Source: Pseudomonadota bacterium
Lineage (GTDB): Bacteria > Pseudomonadota > Alphaproteobacteria > Rhizobiales > Devosiaceae
NCBI GenBank assembly: GCA_023437755.1
Contig: JAEZFJ010000446.1
Coordinates: forward strand, 1 to 11,112
Direction of reading: 5' to 3'
DNA length: 11,112 nucleotides
Part shown: positions 1 to 7,223 of the stretch, in pieces
How the letters are laid out: each line of letters opens with the position of its first letter
How positions within the stretch are numbered: the first letter of the stretch is position 1
Notes under the pieces: model-generated
The model's input: only the letters and a program-made list of their open reading frames with translations
Database searches by the model: none
What the model was told of the DNA's origin: nothing
Translations under genes and position numbers: made by a program

Positions 1-503
1 GCGTTCCAGTTGGTGACGATGCCCTCGGGGGACAGCATGTAGATGGCGTAGTCGGTGACGCCTTCGACAAGGCGGCGAAACTGCTCCTCGCTGGCCTGAA
101 GGGCGAGCTGGGCGGTGCGGCGCTCGGTGAGATCGCGGGTGACCTTGGCGAAGCCGATCAGGCGGCCAGCGGAATCGCGGATGGCATCGACCACGACGTG
201 CGCCCAGAAGCGTGTGCCGTCCTTGCGCATGCGCCAGCCTTCGCTCTCGAAGCGGCCTTCATCGGCGGCGATCCGCAGGGCCCGCTGGGGCAGGCCACGC
301 TCGCGGTCTTCAGGCGTGTAGAAGCGCGCGAAGTTCTGTCCCAGAATCTCCGCTTCCGAATAGCCCTTGAGACGGGCCGCGCCGGCATTCCAGCTCGACA
401 CCGTTCCGTCCGGCGAGATCATGTAGATGGCGTAGTCGGTAATCGCATCCAGAAGAATGCGAAACCGCCCCTCCTCCCCGAGGGACGCCAGTACCTGATC
501 CAT
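1..503 (-). CDS. Tandem-PAS sensor protein, N-terminal part (runs off left edge), probable sensor histidine kinase
   Basis: Only the first 167 codons are present, and the reading frame stays open at base 1. Two PAS domains are visible. The first (about residues 13-130) has the DYAIYMISPDG and WNAGAARLKGY core, a FYTPEDRERGLP helix, a PAC-type RKDGTRFWA and a closing TRDLTERR. A short linker leads into a second copy beginning at residue 147 (VTDYAIYMLSPEG). No signal peptide or membrane segment precedes the PAS domains, so the sensor is cytoplasmic. This PAS type is common in alphaproteobacterial sensor kinases, often HWE/HisKA_2 or hybrid kinases, but the output domain lies outside the window, so 'kinase' is inferred. 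The ATG at 503 is preferred: an in-frame TGA lies about nine codons upstream, with only a TTG in between. A GGAAC-N17-CGTT promoter stands about 30 bases upstream, suggesting general stress control. Confidence 0.85.
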   Translation of the reverse strand, partial: MDQVLASLGEEGRFRILLDAITDYAIYMISPDGTVSSWNAGAARLKGYSEAEILGQNFARFYTPEDRERGLPQRALRIAADEGRFESEGWRMRKDGTRFWAHVVVDAIRDSAGRLIGFAKVTRDLTERRTAQLALQASEEQFRRLVEGVTDYAIYMLSPEGIVTNWN

Positions 504-533
504 AAGCTTGCCCTTGTCCAATCAACCCCCTTG

Positions 534-559
534 AACGCCCCGTCGGGCAATATCGTTCC
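534..559 (-). promoter_or_regulatory. Sigma-EcfG (general stress response) promoter candidate for the PAS sensor gene
   Basis: Read on the minus strand, GGAAC (559-555) is followed by exactly 17 bases and then CGTT (537-534). This matches the established alphaproteobacterial EcfG consensus GGAAC-N16/17-CGTT in every specified base. The -10 element lies 30 bases before the ATG at 503, so transcription would begin around base 527 with a leader of about 25 nt, a normal geometry. It occupies the 72-base gap between the stop codon of the 212-residue gene and the PAS gene, so the sensor can be transcribed independently of the genes upstream. Activity itself is inferred. Confidence 0.7.
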
Positions 560-575
560 AAAGTCCGGCGCAACC

Positions 576-1214
576 TCAATTCCCTAGGGCAATCCGGCCG
601 GCGGGCACAAGCCCGGCGCGGGTGAGTTTGACGGAGCGGTAGCGGGTGTCCGGATCGGTCGGCCCCATCTGCACGGCATCGGGGAAGCGGAGGATGAGCT
701 CGAGCGTACCGTCGGCGAGGGCGTCCTCAGGCACGGGGAGGCTGAAGGACTGCGGCTCGGGCAGCGCGACGTCCAGGGTGGCGGTGAGGTCGGCATCGAT
801 CAGCACCTCGACGCGCTGCGGCTGGGGTTCACCGTCGCGGGTAATAGCGGCAAGGTCGAGCACCAGCGCGTGGCTACCCGGCTGCGGTTCTCCACGGAAA
901 CGCAGGCGCGAACTGGTGCCGACGGCGTGGGTACCGTCGCCAGCGGGCCCTTCCCAGCCGCAGACGCGGAGCGGCATCGCCTGCTCGCGGCCGTCGGAGG
1001 TGAAGTCCACCACGGTGCCGAAAGCGTAGGTTCCGGGCACAGGCTGGTTGAGACAGGTGGTGCTGCGATCGATGTAGTAGGCGCGGAAATCCTCCGGCAC
1101 GTCGGGATGGAGCATCAGCCAGACCACCCCGGCCTCGAAGGCGAAGAGCGCGGCAGCGAGAGCGTTGGCGCCCCAGCGGATGGCCGGCCGGTTGAAGATC
1201 GTGGTGCTAGACAA
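576..1214 (-). CDS. Single-pass membrane-anchored periplasmic protein of unknown family, coupled to the PIG-V-like gene
   Basis: This gene encodes 212 residues. I do not recognise a family. Residues 14-32 form one hydrophobic segment (ANALAAALFAFEAGVVWLM), after a short, slightly basic N-terminus (FNRPAIRWG). The remainder is soluble and looks beta-rich, with alternating hydrophobic strands (for example RVEVLIDADLTATLDV and GTLELILRF). It also carries Cys residues near CLNQPVPGTYAFG and RVCGWEG, which suits a periplasmic domain with a possible disulphide. The start is taken as TTG at 1214, because no ATG or GTG in this frame precedes the membrane segment without running deep into the upstream gene. 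That start overlaps the end of the GT-C gene by 8 bases, implying translational coupling and a shared task. A GGAA stands about 8 bases before the TTG. Function is unknown; a partner of the glycosyltransferase is the most economical guess. Confidence 0.7.
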   Translation of the reverse strand: MSSTTIFNRPAIRWGANALAAALFAFEAGVVWLMLHPDVPEDFRAYYIDRSTTCLNQPVPGTYAFGTVVDFTSDGREQAMPLRVCGWEGPAGDGTHAVGTSSRLRFRGEPQPGSHALVLDLAAITRDGEPQPQRVEVLIDADLTATLDVALPEPQSFSLPVPEDALADGTLELILRFPDAVQMGPTDPDTRYRSVKLTRAGLVPAGRIALGN

Positions 1215-2367
1215 GGGCGAGGTTCCAGTCGAGCCAGCCGTGGGTGCCGTACCAACCGCCGACGAGAAGCAGCAGCATGCCGAGCACGAAGCCGACGCGG
1301 CTGCGGCCGAGAAGGTCGGCGAGCAGCAGCGACAGGGGCCCCATGCCGGCGACGAAGCGGACCATGGAGGCCAGGCCGGCAAACAGCGGCAGGGTGAGGG
1401 CAATAAAGGCGTAAATGGCCATGCCGATGCGGCCGGTCAGCACAAGACCGGCGATCAGCAGGTAACCCGCCACCGAAGCAGCAGCGAGGAACTGGGAGGC
1501 GGTGGGCCACCAGCCCTCCCCCGGCAGGTTGGTGAGCCCGTTCCAGATGAAAACCGGCGGCAGCCCGAAGGGACGGCCCCAGGCGCGCTGGACGTGCTGG
1601 AAAGCAAGGGCATCGCCGATGTGGAAGTGGAGGAAAGCCATGTAGGCGAAGAGCCCGAGCGGGGCGAGGGCGAAGGTCAGCACCAGTTCCGGCCGCGCCA
1701 GGGTTGCCGGGATGACGTCGCGCCAGGTGCCGCCACGCTCCCGATGTGCCACCCACACCTCCCACAGGATGGCGAAGACAATGAACACACCGACGATGCG
1801 GGTGGCGGAGAGACCCGCCGCCAGGACACCGGCCAGCAGCCAGTGCCGTCGCTGGAGGGCGGCGAACACGGCAACGGTGAGGAAGATGAACAGCGTCTCG
1901 GTGAAGAACGTCGTGAAGTAGAACGAGAACGGCCCGGCGAGGAGGAAGGCGGCGAACAGGGTGAAGGCACGCAGGTTGCGCCCGAGCAGTGGCCAGGCGA
2001 CGAGCGCTGTGCCCATGCTGACAAGGATCGAAACCGCGCCGCTGAGCTGGAGCGTGGGGAGACCGGTCAGCTGGCGCAGCAGGCCGACCAGCATGGGATA
2101 GAGCGGGAAGAAGGCCCAGTTCGCCGCGTTGATCATCTTGGGCGTCGGGAAGGGGTCGTAGCCTTCTTCCGCGAGACGGACGTACCACTCGCAGTCCCAG
2201 CGGCACATCACCTTGAAGAAGTCGACGGGCTCGGCGTCGGGAACGGCGAAGCGATAAGCCAGAAAGCGGATCAAGAGACCGAGGCCGGCGAACACGACAA
2301 TGATCGCCAGACGGACGGCCCATCCGGGCACCGCGGCGTCCTGCCGTGACAAAGCGACATCCTGCAC
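1207..2367 (-). CDS. PIG-V/Gpi18-like GT-C membrane mannosyltransferase
   Basis: This gene encodes 386 residues, hydrophobic through most of its length with roughly eight to ten membrane helices. Family marks of PIG-V-type GT-C enzymes are visible. RWDCEWY (56-62) lies in the first extracytoplasmic loop, holding the acidic residue expected for catalysis. FFPLYP is at 86-91, FFTETLF at 154-160, SATRIVG at 187-193, and an FxHxxxAWGR-like segment around 256-265. In eukaryotes PIG-V adds mannose from dolichyl-phosphate-mannose to GPI anchors. Bacterial relatives use polyprenyl-phosphate sugars on the periplasmic face, but their acceptors are mostly unknown. The start is GTG at 2367, with AGGGG about 9 bases upstream. 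The gene is divergent from the OPG operon and overlaps the following 212-residue gene. The DPM-GtrA fusion at 7236 could supply its donor. The fold is confident; the sugar and acceptor are inferred. Confidence 0.85.
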   Translation of the reverse strand: MQDVALSRQDAAVPGWAVRLAIIVVFAGLGLLIRFLAYRFAVPDAEPVDFFKVMCRWDCEWYVRLAEEGYDPFPTPKMINAANWAFFPLYPMLVGLLRQLTGLPTLQLSGAVSILVSMGTALVAWPLLGRNLRAFTLFAAFLLAGPFSFYFTTFFTETLFIFLTVAVFAALQRRHWLLAGVLAAGLSATRIVGVFIVFAILWEVWVAHRERGGTWRDVIPATLARPELVLTFALAPLGLFAYMAFLHFHIGDALAFQHVQRAWGRPFGLPPVFIWNGLTNLPGEGWWPTASQFLAAASVAGYLLIAGLVLTGRIGMAIYAFIALTLPLFAGLASMVRFVAGMGPLSLLLADLLGRSRVGFVLGMLLLLVGGWYGTHGWLDWNLALV

Positions 2368-2484
2368 GCTGGCTACCCCTCGAACCCCGGTCGTCGTAAC
2401 GCGGAACCCGACTGTTCAAACATGCGTGTGGCGCATGCCCGCCATGCCACAACTTTCACACCTCGACGGCGTTGCGGGAAGTTG
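2368..2484. promoter_or_regulatory. Divergent intergenic region with a palindrome and a near-EcfG promoter
   Basis: These 117 bases separate the GT-C gene (minus) from opgG (plus) and must hold both promoters. On the plus strand GGAAC (2403-2407) is followed by 17 bases and CGTG (2425-2428), one mismatch from the sigma-EcfG consensus. A perfect inverted repeat CATGCG-N5-CGCATG spans 2421-2437 and overlaps that -10 element, an arrangement expected of a repressor operator. I could not find a convincing sigma-70 type -35/-10 pair in either direction. Regulatory function is inferred from position. Confidence 0.4.
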
Positions 2485-4119
2485 ATGGATATCAAGCCGG
2501 TTCTTCCCAGCGTCACCATGCCCAGTAACTCAGCGTATCTTGCGTCCCGCCGCACGTTTCTCAAAGGCGCGGCGGCTACAGCCCTGCTTGTGTCCACCAC
2601 GGCGCTCACGCCTGCCGCGAGCGCAGTCACCCCTCAGTCCGGACCGTTCGACTTCGAGTCCTTCTCGCAACGGATGAGAGATCTGGCGGCGCAGCCACAT
2701 CAACCGCCGGCGCCGCTCGCTTCGGCCTTCTACGCCAATCTCGATTATGACGGATATCGGCGGGTGCAGTTCAACACCGAACGCGCCAAGTGGCTGGAGG
2801 ACGGGCACGGCTACCAGGTCCATGGCTTCCCGATGGGGTGGCTGTTCAAGGAGCCGGTGAGCGTATCCGAGATCGTCAATGGCGACAGCCACTCGATCGA
2901 GTTCGCGGCCGACGACTTCAACTACTTCATGGACGGCGAGATGAAGGAAGCGGCGGAGACCGCCACCTTCCCGGGCGTTGCCGGCTTTCGCATCAACTAT
3001 CCCCTCAACCGGCCGGAAGCGGCGGACGAACTCGTCTCGTTCCTCGGCGCAAGCTATTTTCGCGCCCTCGGGCGCGACAACATTTATGGGCTGAGCGCGC
3101 GCGGGCTCCTGATCAACTCCTGGCGCGACGGGCCCGAGGAGTTCCCGCGTTTCTCCGAGTTCTACCTCGAAAAGCCGGCCGAGGCCGGGCCGATGACGCT
3201 CTATGCGGCGCTCGAGAGCCCGAGCGTCACCGGGGCGTATCGGTTCGTGATCCACCCGGCAGGGGAAGGCCGGCAGGAAACGGTGATGGAGGTCACTGCA
3301 CGCCTCTTCTTCCGCGAGGCGGTGGCGGAACTGGGCATTGCGCCGCTGACATCGATGTTCCTGTTCGACGACACAAATCGCGCGGGCTTCGACGACTACC
3401 GCCCGCAGGTGCATGACAGCAACGGCCTGTTGCTCGAGCCGTCCGAGGGCCAGCCGATGTGGCGGCCGCTGAGCAATGCCGCCTGGCTCGGCAATTCCTA
3501 TCTTCACGACCCTGCCGTCAAGTCGTTCGGCCTCTATCAGCGCGGACGCCAGTTCGAGACCTACCAGGATGCGGGCGCCCATTACGAGCGCCGCCCGTCG
3601 CTCAGGGTGGAGCCGATCGGCGCGTGGGGACAGGGCTCGGTGCGGCTGATCGAGATTCCGTCCAAGCTCGAGGCCGACGACAACATCGTTGCGTTCTGGA
3701 TTCCCGAGGAGCCGATCGCTGCCGGCGACGAGCGCGAATACAGCTATCGGCTGGTCTGGGGCGACCTCTTGCCCGACCCCGATGCCCCGCTCGCCCACGT
3801 GGCGCAAACCCGAGTCGGCCTCGGCGGAGTCTCCGGTGTTGCCAATGCTGCAACACTTCGGAAATTCGTCATCGATTTCGCCGGTGGTGAGCTGCTGCAG
3901 ATGCATCCAGACACGCCGTTCGACGTTGAGGCCACGGTTTCGGCCGGCAGCATCGTATCCACCGCCTTCTCCCGCATCCCCGCGAACGGGATGTGGCGGC
4001 TTGTGCTGGACGTGGACACAACCGGGCAGACGCTGATCGAACTCAAGGCCAGCGTCGGCACCGAGGACCGTCCGCTCACCGAAACCTGGATCTACCAGTG
4101 GCGCGGAGCCGTGGCATGA
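2485..4119 (+). CDS. opgG: OPG biosynthesis protein OpgG/OpgD family (GH186), Tat-exported
   Basis: This gene encodes 544 residues, the normal length for the MdoG/OpgG/OpgD family. The N-terminus is a Tat signal: SRRTFLK with twin arginines at 22-23, a hydrophobic stretch, and ASA cleavage near residue 47, placing the protein in the periplasm. Long family-typical blocks are present, including SFLGASYFRA, YGLSARGL, ITGAYRF-like, LGIAPLTSMF, RRPSLRVEP and ETWIYQW. The two catalytic aspartates reported for E. coli OpgD, a beta-1,2-glucanase of GH186, have counterparts at D311 (QVHDS) and D399 (DDNIV) with identical spacing. It therefore probably trims, releases or cyclises the beta-1,2-glucan made by OpgH. 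The Tat signal resembles OpgD; the operon position resembles opgG, hence the symbol. The start at 2485 has GGGAA four bases upstream. ATG 2422 would prepend an implausible leader, and ATG 2518 lacks a ribosome site. The stop overlaps the next start (ATGA). Confidence 0.93.
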   Translation: MDIKPVLPSVTMPSNSAYLASRRTFLKGAAATALLVSTTALTPAASAVTPQSGPFDFESFSQRMRDLAAQPHQPPAPLASAFYANLDYDGYRRVQFNTERAKWLEDGHGYQVHGFPMGWLFKEPVSVSEIVNGDSHSIEFAADDFNYFMDGEMKEAAETATFPGVAGFRINYPLNRPEAADELVSFLGASYFRALGRDNIYGLSARGLLINSWRDGPEEFPRFSEFYLEKPAEAGPMTLYAALESPSVTGAYRFVIHPAGEGRQETVMEVTARLFFREAVAELGIAPLTSMFLFDDTNRAGFDDYRPQVHDSNGLLLEPSEGQPMWRPLSNAAWLGNSYLHDPAVKSFGLYQRGRQFETYQDAGAHYERRPSLRVEPIGAWGQGSVRLIEIPSKLEADDNIVAFWIPEEPIAAGDEREYSYRLVWGDLLPDPDAPLAHVAQTRVGLGGVSGVANAATLRKFVIDFAGGELLQMHPDTPFDVEATVSAGSIVSTAFSRIPANGMWRLVLDVDTTGQTLIELKASVGTEDRPLTETWIYQWRGAVA

Positions 4120-4253
4120 AGCATCAGGATTTCTCTTTGTACCAAGGCCTTCCCGACGCGCCGATGCCGATGCCCAAGCAGACGCTGGAACGCCAGCGCG
4201 GCTCCATATTGGACCTGCTGCGATCGATGCTGCTGGTCTGGCAGCGGCCATAA
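4116..4253 (+). CDS. 45-residue protein between opgG and opgH, resembling a detached OpgH N-terminal segment (OpgI position)
   Basis: This is a 45-codon gene whose ATG overlaps the opgG stop (ATGA), so it is almost certainly translated by coupling. The middle reads LPDAPMPMPKQTLE (12-25). From memory this resembles the 'LPPEAPLAMPEQSL' stretch in the cytoplasmic N-terminus of Xanthomonas-type OpgH, upstream of the first membrane helix. The second half (SILDLLRSMLLVWQ) could be a short amphipathic or membrane-associated helix. OpgH begins 23 bases later in a different frame with its own ribosome site, right at the equivalent of that helix. In R. sphaeroides the operon order is opgG-opgI-opgH-opgC, and opgI is needed for glucan synthesis. 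This gene occupies the opgI position, but I cannot say whether the sequences match. The alternative is the remnant of a frameshifted opgH start. Confidence 0.65.
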   Translation: MKHQDFSLYQGLPDAPMPMPKQTLERQRGSILDLLRSMLLVWQRP

Positions 4254-4276
4254 ACCGATGTACCCTGGGGACGCTC

Positions 4277-6016
4277 ATGGGCAGGGCTGAGCAGCTGCGG
4301 GCTGCCACCCTTGCCGTTGCCGCTGCAGCGAGCCTTGCGGCCGGCTGGGCCTTTCTCGACCTGATCGGCGGCAACCGCCCCACCGCTCTGGACTGGATGC
4401 GCGGCATCCTGCTGACGATGACGGTGTTCTGGCTGCTGTGGGGCGGGCTGACCGGGATCCTTGGAGCGTTCGCACCGGTGCGGAAGCCCAGCGCGTGGAC
4501 GCGGCCGAAGGGCATGACGGCCGTGCTGGTGCCGATCTACAACGAGGATCCAGTCGAAACCTTTGCCCGCATCGCCGCCATGAACCGGCACCTGGTCGAA
4601 CTCGGGCTTGCGGACCGGTTTCACTTCGCCATTCTTTCCGACAGCACGGCGCTCGACGTGGCCGCCGAGGAAGCGGCGGCATTCGAGCTGCTGTTGCGTG
4701 AGCCGCAGGCCGCTGGCCGCATCTTCTATCGCCGGCGCGAGCGCAATGTGGGTCGCAAGGCCGGCAATATCGAGGATTTCATCGCCCGCTCCGGCGGCGC
4801 TTACGACTACGCGCTGATCCTCGACGCCGACAGCCTGATGGAAGCCGGGACCATGGCGGCCATGGCCGCACGCATGGACCAGGACAGCCGTCTCGGGCTG
4901 CTGCAGACCGTGCCCGAGGTGATCGGCGCCCATACCGTGTTTGCGCGGATGATGGCGTTCTCGTCGTCCTACCTGTCCCCCTATTTCGCGCGCGGCATGG
5001 CACTGCTGCAGGGTGAGCAAGGCCCTTATTGGGGGCACAATGCCATCGTGCGGATGAAGGCCTTCGCCCAATGTTGCGGCCTGCCGGTGCTGTCGGGGAA
5101 ACCGCCTTATGGCGGGCATATCCTCAGCCACGATTATGTCGAGGCGGCTCTTCTGGCGCGCGGCGGCTGGAAGGTCGAGGTGGACCCCGAGCTCGGCGGC
5201 TCCTTCGAGCATGGTCCGGAGAACATGGTGGAGCACGCCAAGCGCGACAGGCGCTGGTGCCAAGGCAATCTGCAGCACCGGCGCCTGGTGTTTGCGCCGG
5301 GCCTGAAGATGTGGAGCCGGTTCACCTTCGTCCAGGGCATCATGGCCTATGCCGTCTCGCCGCTGTGGCTGGCGCTGTTGGCGACGAGCATTCTGGCAAC
5401 GGTGTTTCCCGACCGCGGCGGCATCCGCTGGGATTCGACACCACTGGTGCTGGGGCTCGGCGTGGCGGGGGCGCTGCTGTTGCCCAAGCTCGCCATCGTG
5501 ATCCGCGGCGCCCTGGACGGGCACAACCGCCGCTTCGGCGGCAACCTGCAGGTGGCACTGTCGGTGCTGGCGGAGGTGGTGCTGTCGACGCTGATCGCGC
5601 CCGTGCTGCTCGCCTTCCAGAGCCGGGCGGTGATCCAGATCCTGCTCGGGCTGGACGGCGGCTGGCCCGCCACGGAACGCGACGCGCGGCGGGTACCGCT
5701 GCGGACAGCATTCAGGACCAGCTGGTGGATCAGCCTGCTCGGGCTCGTTGCCATCGCGGCCATGACGATCGCGGCGCCGCGCTATGTCGCCTGGCTGCTG
5801 CCGGTGGCGGCACCAGCGGTGCTGGCGCCGGTGATCATCTGGGCCACGTCGCTGGGCGATGGCGGCTGGGCACGGGGGCGGCTGTTCACCAGCCGGGCCG
5901 AGCACGCGCCTTCGCCGGTGATGGCAGAGAACATCCGCATCCTTGCTTCCTGGCGGAACGACATGCCGCTCGAGACGGGTGCGGCGATGCTGGAGAAGAC
6001 GCATGCTCCAGCGTAA
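4277..6016 (+). CDS. opgH: OPG glucosyltransferase OpgH (GT2, beta-1,2-glucan synthase)
   Basis: This is an inner-membrane enzyme of 579 residues that polymerises glucose from UDP-glucose into beta-1,2-glucan and moves it to the periplasm. Two N-terminal membrane helices (about 8-30 and 42-65) precede a cytoplasmic GT2 domain. It contains VPIYNEDP (85-92), ILSDST (119-124, first Asp), FYRRRERNVGRKAGN (150-164), ILDADS (181-186, DxD), YWGHNAIVR (251-259), SHDYVEA (284-290, catalytic Asp) and RDRRWCQGNLQH (323-334, the QxxRW-like motif). Further helices fill about 345-560. It is shorter than E. coli OpgH (about 850) and lacks the long cytoplasmic N-terminus, which in E. coli binds FtsZ; that segment seems to be encoded by the preceding 45-codon gene. 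Start ATG 4277 has GGGGA five bases upstream. The 3' end overlaps opgC by 14 bases. Confidence 0.95.
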   Translation: MGRAEQLRAATLAVAAAASLAAGWAFLDLIGGNRPTALDWMRGILLTMTVFWLLWGGLTGILGAFAPVRKPSAWTRPKGMTAVLVPIYNEDPVETFARIAAMNRHLVELGLADRFHFAILSDSTALDVAAEEAAAFELLLREPQAAGRIFYRRRERNVGRKAGNIEDFIARSGGAYDYALILDADSLMEAGTMAAMAARMDQDSRLGLLQTVPEVIGAHTVFARMMAFSSSYLSPYFARGMALLQGEQGPYWGHNAIVRMKAFAQCCGLPVLSGKPPYGGHILSHDYVEAALLARGGWKVEVDPELGGSFEHGPENMVEHAKRDRRWCQGNLQHRRLVFAPGLKMWSRFTFVQGIMAYAVSPLWLALLATSILATVFPDRGGIRWDSTPLVLGLGVAGALLLPKLAIVIRGALDGHNRRFGGNLQVALSVLAEVVLSTLIAPVLLAFQSRAVIQILLGLDGGWPATERDARRVPLRTAFRTSWWISLLGLVAIAAMTIAAPRYVAWLLPVAAPAVLAPVIIWATSLGDGGWARGRLFTSRAEHAPSPVMAENIRILASWRNDMPLETGAAMLEKTHAPA

Positions 6017-7223
6017 GCCCACCTTCTGGGAGAGGGTGCCGCTGATGCGGCAGGTGATGGCGGGCAATGACCCCCTGCCCCCGGGGCAGCGCGACGAACG
6101 GCTCGACATGTTCCGGGGCATCGCGCTGGTGATGATCTTCATCAACCACGTGCCCGGCACTGTCTACGAGCAGTTCACCAACCGCAATTTCGGCTTTTCC
6201 GACGCGGCGGAGGCCTTCGTGTTCATGTCTGGAATGGCGGCGGGGCTGGCCTATTCCGGCGCCTTCAGCAACGGCACGCCGCTGTGGCTGGCAGTAGCGC
6301 GGCCATGGGCGCGGGCGCGGCAGCTCTATTTCGTGCACCTTGCCATCACCGCCATGGCGCTCGGCATCTTCGCCGGCGCGGCGCACTTCTTCGGGCTCTA
6401 TGAGCTGCTGACCAAGAACAATCTCGAGCCGCTTTTCAGCAACCCGCTGGCGGCGATGATCGGGTTGCCGCTGCTGACGCACCAGCTCGGCTATCTCAAC
6501 ATCCTGCCGCTCTATCTTACGCTGCTGCTGGTGACGCCGCTGTTCATCACCCTCGGGTTGCGCAAGCCGATGTGGCTCCTTGCCGGCTCGATCCTGCTCT
6601 GGGCGATCGCCGGCCAGTTCAGGCTCAACCTGCCGAACTACCCCAATTCCGGCGGCTGGTTCTTCAATCCCCTGTCCTGGCAAGTGCTGTTCGTGCTGGG
6701 ACTGTTATGCGGCATGGCGATGAAGCGCGGACAGCGCTTCGTGCCGACCAATCCGTGGTTGTTCCTGGCCAGCGCGGCCTTGCTGGTGCTCGTGCTCCTG
6801 TGGGTGAAGATCCCCGACTTCGGGGCTGCCGGGCGCGAGGTGCTCGGCTGGCTCAGTCGCATGGGGCTGCCCTTCTACATCACCTGGTTCGACAAGAGTT
6901 ATCTCGCCCTGCCCCGGCTGCTGCATGCGCTGGCGCTGTTTTACGTGATCGCGTCGCTGCCGGTGATGCAGCGGTGGGCGGCGAGCCGCTGGGCTTCGCC
7001 GCTGCGGCTGATGGGGCGGCAAGGCCTGGCGGTGTTCGCCACCGGAACGGTGCTCAGCCTGTTGCTGCAGGCGGTCAAGGCCGCCGTGCCGCCGCACCCG
7101 GTCAGCGACGGGCTGATGCTCGGCGCCGGTCTCCTTGTTCTCGTTGCTCTTGCCTTTGTTCTCACGCGCACCGCCGAGATGCGGCGCGCTGCTGCCCGTC
7201 CCCCGCAAACCGCCACTCCGTAG
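6003..7223 (+). CDS. opgC: OPG succinyltransferase OpgC (integral membrane)
   Basis: This gene encodes 406 residues. A short basic cytoplasmic N-terminus leads into RDERLDMFRGIALVMIFINH (30-49), the conserved opening of the OpgC family, in which the Arg and His residues are typical of membrane acyltransferases. About ten hydrophobic helices follow, including FGFSDAAEAFVFMSGMAAGLAYSG, another family block. In R. sphaeroides OpgC adds succinyl groups to periplasmic glucan, giving it negative charge; the same role is expected here, with succinyl-CoA as likely donor. The chosen ATG at 6003 lies inside the end of opgH (14-base overlap) and has GGAGAAG just upstream. The open frame extends further 5', but that part is opgH in another frame. 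It shares a transcript with opgG-opgH and ends 12 bases before the DPM-GtrA gene. Confidence 0.9.
   Translation: MLQRKPTFWERVPLMRQVMAGNDPLPPGQRDERLDMFRGIALVMIFINHVPGTVYEQFTNRNFGFSDAAEAFVFMSGMAAGLAYSGAFSNGTPLWLAVARPWARARQLYFVHLAITAMALGIFAGAAHFFGLYELLTKNNLEPLFSNPLAAMIGLPLLTHQLGYLNILPLYLTLLLVTPLFITLGLRKPMWLLAGSILLWAIAGQFRLNLPNYPNSGGWFFNPLSWQVLFVLGLLCGMAMKRGQRFVPTNPWLFLASAALLVLVLLWVKIPDFGAAGREVLGWLSRMGLPFYITWFDKSYLALPRLLHALALFYVIASLPVMQRWAASRWASPLRLMGRQGLAVFATGTVLSLLLQAVKAAVPPHPVSDGLMLGAGLLVLVALAFVLTRTAEMRRAAARPPQTATP

Noticed and set aside
537..548. GCCC-N4-GGGC hairpin as terminator of the 212-residue gene
   Set aside because: The stem is only 4 bp, has no T-run, and falls within the spacer of the EcfG promoter.
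532..557. Second EcfG-type promoter on the plus strand (TGAAC-N17-CGTT)
   Set aside because: It is the partial mirror image of the minus-strand element, lacks the first G of the -35 motif, and no plus-strand gene follows it.
2422..2484. Longer OpgG start at ATG 2422
   Set aside because: It would add 21 Arg/His-rich residues before the Tat signal and would place the start inside the palindrome and promoter candidate. ATG 2485 gives a normal Tat leader and a GGGAA site.
4190..4277. Programmed -1 frameshift joining the 45-codon gene to opgH
   Set aside because: The opgH frame is open upstream and lies at -1 relative to the small gene. However, I find no X XXY YYZ slippery heptamer before the TAA at 4251, and opgH has its own well-spaced ribosome site.
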